Origin: Streptomyces nigra
GTDB taxonomy: Bacteria; Actinomycetota; Actinomycetes; Streptomycetales; Streptomycetaceae
Length of the DNA: 64,000 nucleotides
Assembly (NCBI RefSeq): GCF_003074055.1
Contig: NZ_CP029043.1
Span: 4,456,501-4,520,500 of the forward strand
Direction of reading: 5' to 3'
In this document: one piece after another, positions 17,511-25,533 of the stretch
Layout: each line of letters opens with the position of its first letter
Numbering within the stretch: position 1 is the stretch's first letter
The notes under the pieces: generated by a model
Told to the model about the DNA's origin: nothing
The model's database searches: none
The model's input: only the letters and a program-made list of their open reading frames with translations
Program-made: the position numbers and the translations under genes

Positions 17511-17512
17511 TC

Positions 17513-17968
17513 ATGGCGGAGAACAACCCGCTGAAGATCCACAACCTCCGTCCCGCCCCGGGCGCCAAGACCGCGAAGACCCGTGTCGGTCGTGGTGAGG
17601 CGTCGAAGGGTAAGACGGCCGGTCGTGGTACCAAGGGCACCAAGGCCCGTTACCAGGTTCCGGAGCGCTTCGAGGGTGGCCAGATGCCCCTCCACATGCG
17701 TCTCCCGAAGCTCAAGGGCTTCAAGAACCCGTTCAAGACCGAGTACCAGGTCGTCAACCTGGACAAGCTCGCCTCCCTCTACCCCGAGGGCGGCGAGGTC
17801 ACGGTCGCGGACCTGGTCGAGAAGGGTGCCGTTCGCAAGAACAGCCTCGTCAAGGTGCTCGGCCAGGGCGAGATCTCCGTGGCGCTGCAGGTGACGGTCG
17901 ACGCCGTCTCCGGCTCCGCCAAGGAGAAGATCACCGCCGCCGGCGGCAGCGTCACCGAGCTCGTCTGA
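17513..17968 (+). CDS. rplO: 50S ribosomal protein L15
   Basis: The 151-residue L15 is needed late in 50S assembly. NNPLKIHNLRPAPGAKTAKT, the glycine-rich GRGTKGTKARYQVPERFEGG and the C-terminal ITAAGGSVTELV are typical. ATG at 17513 is 2 bp after rpmD. A very strong terminator follows, so secY is expressed from its own promoter. Confidence 0.98.
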   Translation: MAENNPLKIHNLRPAPGAKTAKTRVGRGEASKGKTAGRGTKGTKARYQVPERFEGGQMPLHMRLPKLKGFKNPFKTEYQVVNLDKLASLYPEGGEVTVADLVEKGAVRKNSLVKVLGQGEISVALQVTVDAVSGSAKEKITAAGGSVTELV

Positions 17969-18003
17969 TTGCATCAGGCGTCTCGATGACTTGAGCGATC
18001 CCG

Positions 18004-18037
18004 ACCGGGGATACCCCACAAATGGGGTATCCCCGGT
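18004..18037. terminator. Strong hairpin between rplO and secY
   Basis: ACCGGGGATACCCCA (18004-18018) pairs perfectly with TGGGGTATCCCCGGT (18023-18037) around a CAAA loop, and further G-T-tolerant pairs extend it outward to 18001. It is the strongest internal hairpin of the ribosomal cluster and would separate the spc operon from secY. Confidence 0.8.
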
Positions 18038-18127
18038 TGGTCGTTCCTAGGGGGGCGGTCTCGCCGGTAAGGTGGCCTGCACTGCCCACTTTCACCGGGT
18101 GCTCCAATGGGGCACTCTGAGCGGCAG

Positions 18128-18157
18128 TTGACCGTTAGCTAAGTCGTTCCCTATCAG
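18128..18157 (+). promoter_or_regulatory. Putative secY promoter
   Basis: TTGACC (18128-18133) followed after 18 nt by TATCAG (18152-18157) fits a housekeeping promoter and lies between the rplO terminator and secY. The -10 is imperfect. Confidence 0.5.
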
Positions 18158-18212
18158 TCGAACCTCAGACCGTCACCCTTGACGCAGTTGCGCGGGGGTC
18201 GCAGGAGGCACC

Positions 18213-19526
18213 GTGCTCACCGCGTTCGCCCGGGCGTTCAAGACGCCCGACCTGCGCAAGAAGCTGCTCTTCACGCTCGGCATCATCGTGATCTACCGGA
18301 TCGGTACACACATCCCGATCCCCGGCGTCGACTACCGGGCCGTTCAGGTCTGTATCGACCAGGCGAGCACGAACCAGGGCATCTTCGGCCTGGTCAACAT
18401 GTTCAGCGGCGGAGCGCTGCTGCAGATCACGATCTTCGCGCTCGGCATCATGCCGTACATCACGGCGAGCATCATCCTGCAGCTGCTGACCGTCGTGATC
18501 CCGCGTCTGGAGGCCCTGAAGAAGGAGGGTCAGGCGGGTACGGCGAAGATCACGCAGTACACCCGTTACCTCACGGTCGCGCTCGCCATCCTCCAGGGCA
18601 CCGGCCTCGTCGCGACGGCCCGCAGCGGCTCGCTGTTCCCGCAGTGCGCGGTGGCCGGCCAGATCGTCCCGGACCGCTCGATCTTCACCACCATCACGAT
18701 GGTCATCACCATGACCGCCGGTACGGCCGTCGTCATGTGGCTCGGTGAGCTCATCACCGACCGCGGCATCGGCAACGGCATGTCGATCCTGATGTTCATC
18801 TCGATCGCCGCGACCTTCCCCGCCTCGCTGTGGGCCATCAAGGAGCAGGGCGACCTCGCGGGCGGCTGGATCGAGTTCGGCACCGTGATGCTCGTCGGCT
18901 TCGTCATGGTCGGCCTGGTGGTCTTCGTGGAGCAGGCTCAGCGCAGGATCCCCGTCCAGTACGCCAAGCGCATGATCGGACGCCGCTCCTACGGCGGCAC
19001 GTCCACGTACATCCCGCTCAAGGTGAACCAGGCCGGTGTGATCCCGGTCATCTTCGCCTCGTCGCTGCTCTACATCCCGGCGCTCATCGCGCAGTTCTCC
19101 AGCGGGACCGCGGACTGGAAGGTCTGGGTCGAGAAGAACCTGGCCGAGCCCAACGCCCCGATCCACGTCACTTTGTACTTCCTGCTGATCGTCTTCTTCG
19201 CCTTCTTCTACGTCGCCATCTCCTTCAACCCCGAAGAAGTCGCCGACAACATGAAGAAGTATGGTGGCTTCATCCCGGGCATCCGGGCTGGCCGACCGAC
19301 CGCTGAGTACCTGAGCTACGTACTCAACCGGATCACCTGGCCGGGTTCGCTGTACTTGGGCCTGATCGCTCTCGTGCCGACAATGGCGTTGGCTGGTTTT
19401 GGGGCAAACCAGAACTTCGTGTTCGGCGGGACCAGCATCCTGATCATCGTGGGTGTGGGACTCGAGACCGTGAAGCAGATCGAGAGCCAGCTCCAGCAGC
19501 GCAATTACGAAGGGTTCCTCCGCTGA
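18213..19526 (+). CDS. secY: Protein translocase subunit SecY
   Basis: The 437-residue SecY forms the protein-conducting channel of the Sec translocon. MLTAFARAFKTPDLRKKLLFTLGIIVIYR opens the first of ten expected membrane helices. IPIPGVD, the VEQAQRRIPVQYAKRMIGRR cytoplasmic loop and the C-terminal GTSILIIVGVGLETVKQIESQ are diagnostic. GTG at 18213 follows GGAGG at 18202-18206. Its stop shares a base with the adk start, so the pair is coupled. Confidence 0.98.
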   Translation: MLTAFARAFKTPDLRKKLLFTLGIIVIYRIGTHIPIPGVDYRAVQVCIDQASTNQGIFGLVNMFSGGALLQITIFALGIMPYITASIILQLLTVVIPRLEALKKEGQAGTAKITQYTRYLTVALAILQGTGLVATARSGSLFPQCAVAGQIVPDRSIFTTITMVITMTAGTAVVMWLGELITDRGIGNGMSILMFISIAATFPASLWAIKEQGDLAGGWIEFGTVMLVGFVMVGLVVFVEQAQRRIPVQYAKRMIGRRSYGGTSTYIPLKVNQAGVIPVIFASSLLYIPALIAQFSSGTADWKVWVEKNLAEPNAPIHVTLYFLLIVFFAFFYVAISFNPEEVADNMKKYGGFIPGIRAGRPTAEYLSYVLNRITWPGSLYLGLIALVPTMALAGFGANQNFVFGGTSILIIVGVGLETVKQIESQLQQRNYEGFLR

Positions 19527-20191
19527 TGCGAATCGTCCTCGTCGGGCCGCCGGGTGCCGGGAAGGGAACGCAGGCCGCGTTCCTGGCCAACAACCTGTCG
19601 ATCCCGCACATCTCCACGGGCGACCTGTTCCGCGCCAACATCAGCCAGCAGACGGACCTCGGCAAGCTCGCGAAGTCCTACATGGACGCGGGCAACCTGG
19701 TGCCGGACGAGGTCACCATCGGGATGGCCAAGGACCGCATGGAGCAGCCGGACGCCGAGCACGGCTTCCTGCTCGACGGCTTCCCGCGCAATGTGTCGCA
19801 GGCCGAGGCGCTCGACGAGATGCTCAGCGCCGCGGGTATGAAGCTCGACGCGGTGCTGGATCTCGAGGTCCCCGAGGACGAGGTCGTCAAGCGGATCGCC
19901 GGGCGGCGGGTCTGCCGCAAGGACTCCAGCCACGTCTTCCACGTGACGTACAGCCCGCCGAAGCAGGAGGGCGTCTGCGACGTCTGTGGCGGCGAGCTGT
20001 ACCAGCGGGACGACGACTCGGAGGAGACGGTCCGCAAGCGGCTCGAGGTCTACCACACGCAGACCGAGCCGATCATCGACTACTACAAGGCGCAGGGTCT
20101 GGTCGTGACCATCTCCGCGCTCGGCAAGGTCGAGGACGTCACGGCGCGCGCCATGCAGGCGCTGCAGCGCGACAAGGCCGGGCAGCAGTAG
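19526..20191 (+). CDS. adk: Adenylate kinase
   Basis: The 221-residue enzyme interconverts ATP plus AMP and two ADP. The P-loop GPPGAGKGTQ is at residues 7-16; the NMP-binding part has ISTGDLFRANI, and LDGFPRN follows. The LID is of the long form with a cysteine pair (CDVCGGELYQRDDD) and an earlier Cys, reminiscent of zinc-binding Gram-positive enzymes, though the first half of the ligand set is incomplete. It overlaps secY by one base. Confidence 0.98.
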   Translation: MRIVLVGPPGAGKGTQAAFLANNLSIPHISTGDLFRANISQQTDLGKLAKSYMDAGNLVPDEVTIGMAKDRMEQPDAEHGFLLDGFPRNVSQAEALDEMLSAAGMKLDAVLDLEVPEDEVVKRIAGRRVCRKDSSHVFHVTYSPPKQEGVCDVCGGELYQRDDDSEETVRKRLEVYHTQTEPIIDYYKAQGLVVTISALGKVEDVTARAMQALQRDKAGQQ

Positions 20192-20210
20192 TTCGGTCTC
20201 CACACGTGGA

Positions 20211-20246
20211 AGCCCCCGTCGCTCACCGGCAGCGACGGGGGCTTTT
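20211..20246 (+). terminator. Rho-independent terminator after adk
   Basis: A perfect 13-bp stem, 20211-20223 with 20231-20243, closes on a 7-nt loop and runs into TTTT. It ends the secY-adk unit ahead of map. Confidence 0.88.
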
Positions 20247-20314
20247 CCGTGCGTTCGCGCGTGAGCGTATCCTGGGGTGCCGCTATAGACGCTGTTCAGG
20301 AGGCGCAACCCGGC

Positions 20315-21151
20315 ATGGTGCAGATCAAGAACCCCGAGCAGATCGCCAAGATGCGGCAGGCGGGGCTCGTCGTCGCCGCCATCCACGCCGCCACGCGGGA
20401 GGCCGCGGTGCCGGGGGCCAGCACCAAGGACCTGGACGAGGTCGCGCGCAAGGTGCTCGCCGAGCACGGCGCCAAGTCGAACTTCCTGGGTTACGGCGGC
20501 TTCCCCGCGACGATCTGCACGTCCGTGAACGACGTCGTCGTCCACGGCATCCCGTCGGAGGAGGTCGTCCTCAAGGACGGCGACATCATCTCCATCGACT
20601 GCGGCGCCATCGTCGACGGCTGGCACGGCGACGCCGCCTACACGGCCTTCGTGGGTTCCGGGCACGCCCCCGAGCTGGTCGAGCTCTCCCGGGTGACCGA
20701 GGAGTCGATGTGGGCGGGCATCGCCGCCATGAAGCTCGGGAACCGCCTCGTGGACATCTCCCGTGCCATCGAGACGTACATCCGCCGCCAGCCCAAGCCG
20801 GGCGGCGGCCGCTACGGGATCATCGAGGACTACGGCGGCCACGGCATCGGCACCGAGATGCACATGGACCCGCATCTGCTGAACTACGTGGAGCGCCGGC
20901 GGGGCAAGGGCCCCAAGCTGGTCCCCGGCTTCTGCCTGGCCATCGAGCCGATGGTGTCGCTCGGCACGCCGAAGACCGAGGTCCTCGAGGACGACTGGAC
21001 GGTCATCACGACCGACGGCACCTGGTCCTCCCACTGGGAGCACTCGGTCGCGCTCACCGAGCAGGGCCCTCTGGTCCTCACGGCCCCCGACGGTGGCAAG
21101 GCCAAGCTGGCCGAGCTCGGCGTGACTGCTGCTCCCGATCCGCTTGCGTAA
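20315..21151 (+). CDS. map: Methionine aminopeptidase, type I
   Basis: The 278-residue metalloprotease removes N-terminal Met from nascent proteins. Metal-ligand motifs include DGDIISIDCGAIVDGWHGDAA, YGGHGIG and CLAIEPMVSLG. The frame is open 22 codons upstream, but ATG at 20315 has AGGAGG 11 nt before it and gives the family start MVQIKNPEQIAKMRQAG. It is transcribed separately from adk, which ends in a terminator. Confidence 0.97.
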   Translation: MVQIKNPEQIAKMRQAGLVVAAIHAATREAAVPGASTKDLDEVARKVLAEHGAKSNFLGYGGFPATICTSVNDVVVHGIPSEEVVLKDGDIISIDCGAIVDGWHGDAAYTAFVGSGHAPELVELSRVTEESMWAGIAAMKLGNRLVDISRAIETYIRRQPKPGGGRYGIIEDYGGHGIGTEMHMDPHLLNYVERRRGKGPKLVPGFCLAIEPMVSLGTPKTEVLEDDWTVITTDGTWSSHWEHSVALTEQGPLVLTAPDGGKAKLAELGVTAAPDPLA

Positions 21152-21316
21152 GGATCACTCGCGTGGGGCAGACTTCCCCGATTCGTCTTTCCGGGTGCGC
21201 TGACGTAGACTGACTCGTCGGCTCTTGTGTACCCGCATGTCCGCATGCGCCTGTATCTCACCGAGACAGGAAAAGTGCACGGGTCGATCAAGGTAGTCGA
21301 TTCCGAAGGGCGAAGC

Positions 21317-21538
21317 GTGGCCAAGAAGCAAGGTGCCATCGAGATCGAGGGCACTGTCGTCGAGTCTCTGCCGAACGCCATGTTCAAGGTCGAGCTCCAG
21401 AACGGCCACCAGGTCCTGGCACACATCAGCGGCAAGATGCGTATGCACTACATCCGCATCCTCCCTGACGACCGGGTCGTGGTGGAGTTGTCTCCGTACG
21501 ACCTCACGCGTGGCCGGATCGTCTACCGCTACAAGTAG
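21317..21538 (+). CDS. infA: Translation initiation factor IF-1
   Basis: The 73-residue OB-fold protein occupies the ribosomal A site during initiation. MAKKQGAIEIEGTVVESLPN and the RGRIVYRYK end are diagnostic. The open frame starts earlier, but GTG at 21317 gives the exact family length and is preceded by GAAGGG. A possible -10 (TAGACT, 21206-21211) lies in the 165-bp gap from map. A 7-bp hairpin (21550-21568) follows the gene. Confidence 0.97.
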   Translation: MAKKQGAIEIEGTVVESLPNAMFKVELQNGHQVLAHISGKMRMHYIRILPDDRVVVELSPYDLTRGRIVYRYK

Positions 21539-21549
21539 ATCTTGCCCGG

Positions 21550-21568
21550 GCCCCGGTCTTGCCGGGGC
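21550..21568 (+). terminator. Short hairpin between infA and rpmJ
   Basis: GCCCCGG (21550-21556) and CCGGGGC (21562-21568) form a perfect 7-bp stem with loop TCTTG. No T run follows, so termination would be partial at most. Confidence 0.4.
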
Positions 21569-21597
21569 GTTGGCACTGACCCGGAGAACCTCACCCC

Positions 21598-21711
21598 ATG
21601 AAGGTCAAGCCGAGCGTCAAGAAGATCTGCGACAAGTGCAGGGTGATCCGCCGTCACGGCCGGGTCATGGTCATCTGCGACAACCCGCGCCACAAGCAGC
21701 GCCAGGGCTGA
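21598..21711 (+). CDS. rpmJ: 50S ribosomal protein L36
   Basis: This 37-codon gene encodes MKVKPSVKKICDKCRVIRRH followed by GRVMVICDNPRHKQRQG. Zinc ligands Cys11, Cys14, Cys27 and His32 are all present, so it is the zinc-dependent form. It lies 59 bp after infA and 193 bp before rpsM, the usual actinobacterial order. Confidence 0.96.
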   Translation: MKVKPSVKKICDKCRVIRRHGRVMVICDNPRHKQRQG

Positions 21712-21904
21712 CGCACGACCTCACCCCTCTGCACCGCTATCGCAGAGATTCGCGCGACGCGAGCTGAATTTGTTCATACGCAGGACCCGGGCGAGCGATC
21801 GCCTGACACCCCCGGTTCGGAGGCCGGGGACCCAGTTCGTACCTGGTACGGCGGCTGGGAGCCGGTTCTGTGGAAGACCTCCGACAACCAACTGGAGCCA
21901 TTGA

Positions 21905-22285
21905 ATGGCACGCGTTTCCGGTGTTGACATCCCGCGCGAAAAGCGCGTGGAGATCGCCCTCACCTACGTGTTCGGCATCGGCCGGACCCTTTCGCAGCAG
22001 ACGCTGGCCGCGACCGGCGTCGACCCGAACACCCGCGTCCGCGACCTCTCCGAGGAGCAGCTCGTCGCGATCCGCGAGTACGTCGACAACAACATCAAGA
22101 CCGAGGGTGACCTCCGTCGCGAGATCCAGGCCGACATCCGCCGCAAGGTCGAGATCGGCACCTACCAGGGTCTGCGTCACCGTCGCGGCCTGCCCGTCCG
22201 CGGTCAGCGCACCAGCACCAACGCGCGTACCCGCAAGGGCCCGCGTCGCGCCATCGCCGGCAAGAAGAAGCCGGGCAAGAAGTAG
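21905..22285 (+). CDS. rpsM: 30S ribosomal protein S13
   Basis: The 126-residue S13 contacts tRNAs and bridges to the large subunit. MARVSGVDIPREKRVEIALT, YVFGIGRTLS and the C-terminal GQRTSTNARTRKGPRRAIAG are diagnostic. It heads the alpha operon segment and is followed after 66 bp by the disrupted start of rpsK. Confidence 0.98.
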   Translation: MARVSGVDIPREKRVEIALTYVFGIGRTLSQQTLAATGVDPNTRVRDLSEEQLVAIREYVDNNIKTEGDLRREIQADIRRKVEIGTYQGLRHRRGLPVRGQRTSTNARTRKGPRRAIAGKKKPGKK

Positions 22286-22351
22286 TCCTCAGCGGACTTC
22301 GCAGTCCAGCGGTCTTCGCTGTAGGACCGACCACCTCCCGTAGGAGTACAG

Positions 22352-22755
22352 ATGCCCCCAAGGGTCGTCAGGGCGCTGCCAAGAAGGTGCGCCGCAAGGA
22401 AAAGAAGAACGTCGCTCACGGCCACGCGCACATCAAGAGCACGTTCAACAACACGATCGTCTCCATCACGGACCCGTCGGGCAACGTGATCTCCTGGGCC
22501 TCCGCCGGCCACGTCGGCTTCAAGGGCTCCCGGAAGTCCACGCCGTTCGCCGCGCAGATGGCCGCCGAGTCGGCTGCCCGCCGCGCTCAGGAGCACGGCA
22601 TGCGCAAGGTCGACGTGTTCGTCAAGGGCCCGGGTTCCGGTCGTGAGACCGCGATCCGCTCCCTGCAGGCCACGGGCCTCGAGGTCGGCTCCATCCAGGA
22701 CGTCACCCCGACCCCGCACAACGGCTGCCGTCCGCCGAAGCGCCGTCGCGTCTGA
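22352..22755 (+). CDS. rpsK: 30S ribosomal protein S11 with apparent 1-bp frameshift near the start
   Basis: From GTG 22387 the frame encodes VRRKEKKNVAHGHAHIKSTF through to PHNGCRPPKRRRV, clearly S11 (platform of the small subunit). The expected first residues (MPPKGRQGAAKK) are all encoded just upstream, but the ATG at 22352, which has TAGGAGT before it, is followed by only five C where six are needed (codons Pro-Pro-Lys). The ATG is therefore one base out of frame. S11 is essential, so a homopolymer sequencing error is likeliest; use of GTG 22387, losing 12 residues, is the alternative. Confidence 0.9.
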
Positions 22756-22776
22756 CGCACGCTTCACCGGGCTTTT

Positions 22777-22810
22777 CGGGCGGTACGGCTCTTCGGGGCC
22801 GTATCGCCCG
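22777..22810 (+). terminator. Hairpin between rpsK and rpoA
   Basis: A 13-bp stem (22777-22789 with 22798-22810, one G-T pair) encloses TCTTCGGG. No T run follows. It could be partial termination or mRNA processing before rpoA. Confidence 0.5.
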
Positions 22811-22900
22811 TACCCTTGCAGTACCCGTCCCTCTTGCCGGGGGCGGTCTCCGTCGGACGTCAAATAGCGGGCGTCCACGAAAGAAGGATCTGATCCACAC

Positions 22901-23923
22901 ATGCTGATCGCTCAGCGTCCCTCGTTGACCGAAGAGGTCGTCGACGAATTCCGCTCCCGGTTCGTGATCGAGCCGCTGGAGCCGGGCTTCGGCTACACCC
23001 TCGGCAACTCCCTCCGCCGCACCCTCCTGTCGTCGATCCCCGGTGCCGCTGTCACCAGCATCCGCATCGACGGCGTCCTGCACGAGTTCACCACCGTGCC
23101 GGGCGTCAAGGAGGACGTCACCGACCTGATCCTCAACATCAAGCAGCTGGTCGTCTCCTCGGAGCACGACGAGCCGGTCGTGATGTACCTGCGCAAGCAG
23201 GGCCCGGGTCTGGTCACCGCCGCCGACATCGCGCCCCCGGCCGGTGTCGAGGTGCACAACCCCGACCTCGTCCTCGCCACGCTCAACGGCAAGGGCAAGC
23301 TGGAGATGGAGCTGACGGTCGAGCGCGGCCGCGGTTACGTCTCCGCCGTGCAGAACAAGCAGGTGGGCCAGGAGATCGGCCGTATCCCGGTCGACTCGAT
23401 CTACTCGCCGGTGCTGAAGGTCACGTACAAGGTCGAGGCCACGCGTGTCGAGCAGCGGACCGACTTCGACAAGCTGATCGTCGACGTCGAGACCAAGCAG
23501 GCGATGCGTCCCCGTGACGCCATGGCCTCCGCCGGCAAGACCCTGGTCGAGCTGTTCGGTCTCGCCCGCGAGCTGAACATCGACGCCGAGGGCATCGACA
23601 TGGGTCCGTCCCCGACGGACGCCGCGCTCGCCGCCGATCTGGCGCTGCCGATCGAGGAGCTGGAGCTCACCGTTCGGTCGTACAACTGCCTCAAGCGCGA
23701 GGGCATCCACTCCGTGGGTGAGCTGGTCGCCCGCTCCGAGGCGGACCTGCTGGACATCCGCAACTTCGGTGCGAAGTCCATCGACGAGGTCAAGGCCAAG
23801 CTGGCGGGCATGGGCCTGGCGCTCAAGGACTCGCCTCCCGGGTTCGACCCCACCGCTGCCGCGGACGCCTTCGGGGCGGACGACGACGCGGACGCGGGCT
23901 TTGTGGAGACCGAGCAGTACTAG
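22901..23923 (+). CDS. rpoA: DNA-directed RNA polymerase subunit alpha
   Basis: The 340-residue alpha subunit dimerises to start RNA polymerase assembly. The N-terminal domain (to about residue 230) has EPLEPGFGYTLGNSLRRTLL, and the C-terminal domain (about 245-310) has the DNA- and activator-contacting region NCLKREGIHSVGELVARSE. An acidic tail follows, as usual in Streptomyces. ATG at 22901 has AAGGA upstream. Confidence 0.98.
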   Translation: MLIAQRPSLTEEVVDEFRSRFVIEPLEPGFGYTLGNSLRRTLLSSIPGAAVTSIRIDGVLHEFTTVPGVKEDVTDLILNIKQLVVSSEHDEPVVMYLRKQGPGLVTAADIAPPAGVEVHNPDLVLATLNGKGKLEMELTVERGRGYVSAVQNKQVGQEIGRIPVDSIYSPVLKVTYKVEATRVEQRTDFDKLIVDVETKQAMRPRDAMASAGKTLVELFGLARELNIDAEGIDMGPSPTDAALAADLALPIEELELTVRSYNCLKREGIHSVGELVARSEADLLDIRNFGAKSIDEVKAKLAGMGLALKDSPPGFDPTAAADAFGADDDADAGFVETEQY

Positions 23924-23964
23924 GAGCTCGGGCCTTCCGGTCCGTACTCGGGTGCGGGTGCGCT

Positions 23965-24028
23965 GTGGTTTCTCGCGCAGTTCCCCGCGCCCCTTCCGGG
24001 CACGGCCCCTTGCGGGGCCTGTGCCCGG
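23965..24028 (+). repeat. Streptomyces-type intergenic repeat with hairpin
   Basis: The core at about 23970-23994 (TTCTCGCGCAGTTCCCCGCG, then CCCCTT) is a sequence I recognise as recurring between genes in many Streptomyces genomes. It runs into a stem of 14 bp, 23996-24009 with 24014-24028, with one bulged T and a TTGC loop. Its role, if any, may be transcript-end formation. Assignment to a repeat family is from memory. Confidence 0.55.
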
Positions 24029-24107
24029 ATCTCCGACAGGCGACCGCCTGCTCGGATACTGACCTCGGTACCTGATACGGCCGGGGCAGACACACAGGAG
24101 AAAGAAC

Positions 24108-24599
24108 ATGCCGAAGCCCACCAAGGGTGCCCGTCTGGGCGGCAGCGCCGCGCACGAGAAGCTCCTCCTCGCGAACCTGGCGAAGAGCCTCTTCGAGCAC
24201 GGCCGGATCACCACCACCGAGGCGAAGGCCCGCCGTCTGCGGCCGTACGCCGAGCGTCTGATCACCAAGGCGAAGAAGGGCGACCTTCACAACCGCCGTC
24301 AGGTGCTCCAGGTCATCACGGACAAGGGCATCGTCCACACGCTCTTCACCGAGATCGGCCCGCGGTACGAGAACCGCCCGGGTGGCTACACCCGGATCAC
24401 CAAGGTCGGTAACCGCCGTGGCGACAACGCGCCCATGGCTGTCATCGAGCTGGTCGAGGCGCTGACGGTCGCCCAGGAGGCCACCGGTGAGGCCGAGGCC
24501 GCCACCAAGCGTGCCGCCAAGGACGCCGAGGCCACCGAGGCCACGGTCGACACGACCAAGGCCGACGAGGCTCCCGCCGAGGAGTCGAAGGACGCCTAG
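24108..24599 (+). CDS. rplQ: 50S ribosomal protein L17
   Basis: The 163-residue L17 core (MPKPTKGARLGGSAAHEKLL, through RPGGYTRITKVGNRRGDNAP) is followed by an Ala/Glu/Thr-rich acidic tail of about 40 residues absent in E. coli and typical of actinomycetes. It closes the alpha operon and is followed by a strong terminator. Confidence 0.97.
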   Translation: MPKPTKGARLGGSAAHEKLLLANLAKSLFEHGRITTTEAKARRLRPYAERLITKAKKGDLHNRRQVLQVITDKGIVHTLFTEIGPRYENRPGGYTRITKVGNRRGDNAPMAVIELVEALTVAQEATGEAEAATKRAAKDAEATEATVDTTKADEAPAEESKDA

Positions 24600-24615
24600 T
24601 CCGGGCTGTTCGATC

Positions 24616-24650
24616 GCGGGTCCGTCCCTTCCGGGGGGCGGGCCCGCTTT
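24616..24650 (+). terminator. Rho-independent terminator after rplQ
   Basis: A 13-bp stem with two G-T pairs (24616-24628 with 24635-24647) encloses TTCCGG and is followed by TTTCGTTT. It separates the alpha operon from truA. Confidence 0.8.
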
Positions 24651-24673
24651 CGTTTCGCTGAGAGGATCTACGG

Positions 24674-25531
24674 GTGAGTGACGAAGTGGAACCCGGGTAC
24701 GTACGGCTGCGCCTCGATCTGTCGTACGACGGCACCGAGTTCTCCGGGTGGGCCAAGCAGGCCGGCGGGCGGCGGACCGTCCAGGGGGAGATCGAGGACG
24801 CGCTGCGGACCGTCACACGGTCCGGGGACACCACGTACGAGCTGACCGTGGCGGGGCGGACGGACGCCGGGGTGCACGCGCGCGGGCAGGTCGCGCACGT
24901 GGATCTACCGCGCGCGGTGTGGGCCGAGCACAGCGAGAAGCTGCTCAAGCGGCTCGCCGGGCGGCTGCCCAGGGATGTGCGCGTGTGGGCGCTGCGCGAG
25001 GCGCCGGCCGGGTTCAACGCCCGGTTCTCGGCGGTGTGGCGGCGGTACGCCTATCGCGTGACCGACAACCCCGGGGGCGTCGATCCGCTGCTGCGCAACC
25101 ACGTCCTGTGGCACGACTGGCCGCTCGACGTGGACGCCATGAACGAGGCGGCGCGGCGGCTCCTCGGGGAGCACGACTTCGCGGCGTACTGCAAGAAGCG
25201 CGAGGGCGCGACGACCATCCGCACGCTCCAGGAGCTGAGCCTGGTGCGCGGCGACGACGGGATCATCACGGCGACCGTGCGGGCGGACGCCTTCTGCCAC
25301 AACATGGTGCGCTCGCTGATCGGCGCGCTGCTGTTCGTGGGGGACGGGCACCGCCCGCCCGACTGGCCGGGCAAGGTGCTGGCGGCCGGTGTCCGGGACT
25401 CCGCCGTGCACGTCGTACGGCCGCACGGGCTGACCCTCGAGGAGGTCGGCTACCCCGCGGACGAGCTGCTCGCCGCGCGGAACAAGGAGGCGCGCAACAA
25501 GCGGACGCTGCCCGGGGCCGGCTGCTGCTGA
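24674..25531 (+). CDS. truA: tRNA pseudouridine(38-40) synthase
   Basis: The 285-residue enzyme isomerises uridines 38-40 in the tRNA anticodon stem. Catalytic Asp64 lies in AGRTDAGVHARGQ; VRLRLDLSYDGTEFSGWAKQ opens the fold and CHNMVRSLIGALLFVGDG is the conserved C-terminal motif. The start is GTG at 24674. It ends 2 bp before the stop of the convergent lipoprotein gene, leaving no room for a separate terminator. Confidence 0.97.
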   Translation: MSDEVEPGYVRLRLDLSYDGTEFSGWAKQAGGRRTVQGEIEDALRTVTRSGDTTYELTVAGRTDAGVHARGQVAHVDLPRAVWAEHSEKLLKRLAGRLPRDVRVWALREAPAGFNARFSAVWRRYAYRVTDNPGGVDPLLRNHVLWHDWPLDVDAMNEAARRLLGEHDFAAYCKKREGATTIRTLQELSLVRGDDGIITATVRADAFCHNMVRSLIGALLFVGDGHRPPDWPGKVLAAGVRDSAVHVVRPHGLTLEEVGYPADELLAARNKEARNKRTLPGAGCC

Positions 25532-25533
25532 GC

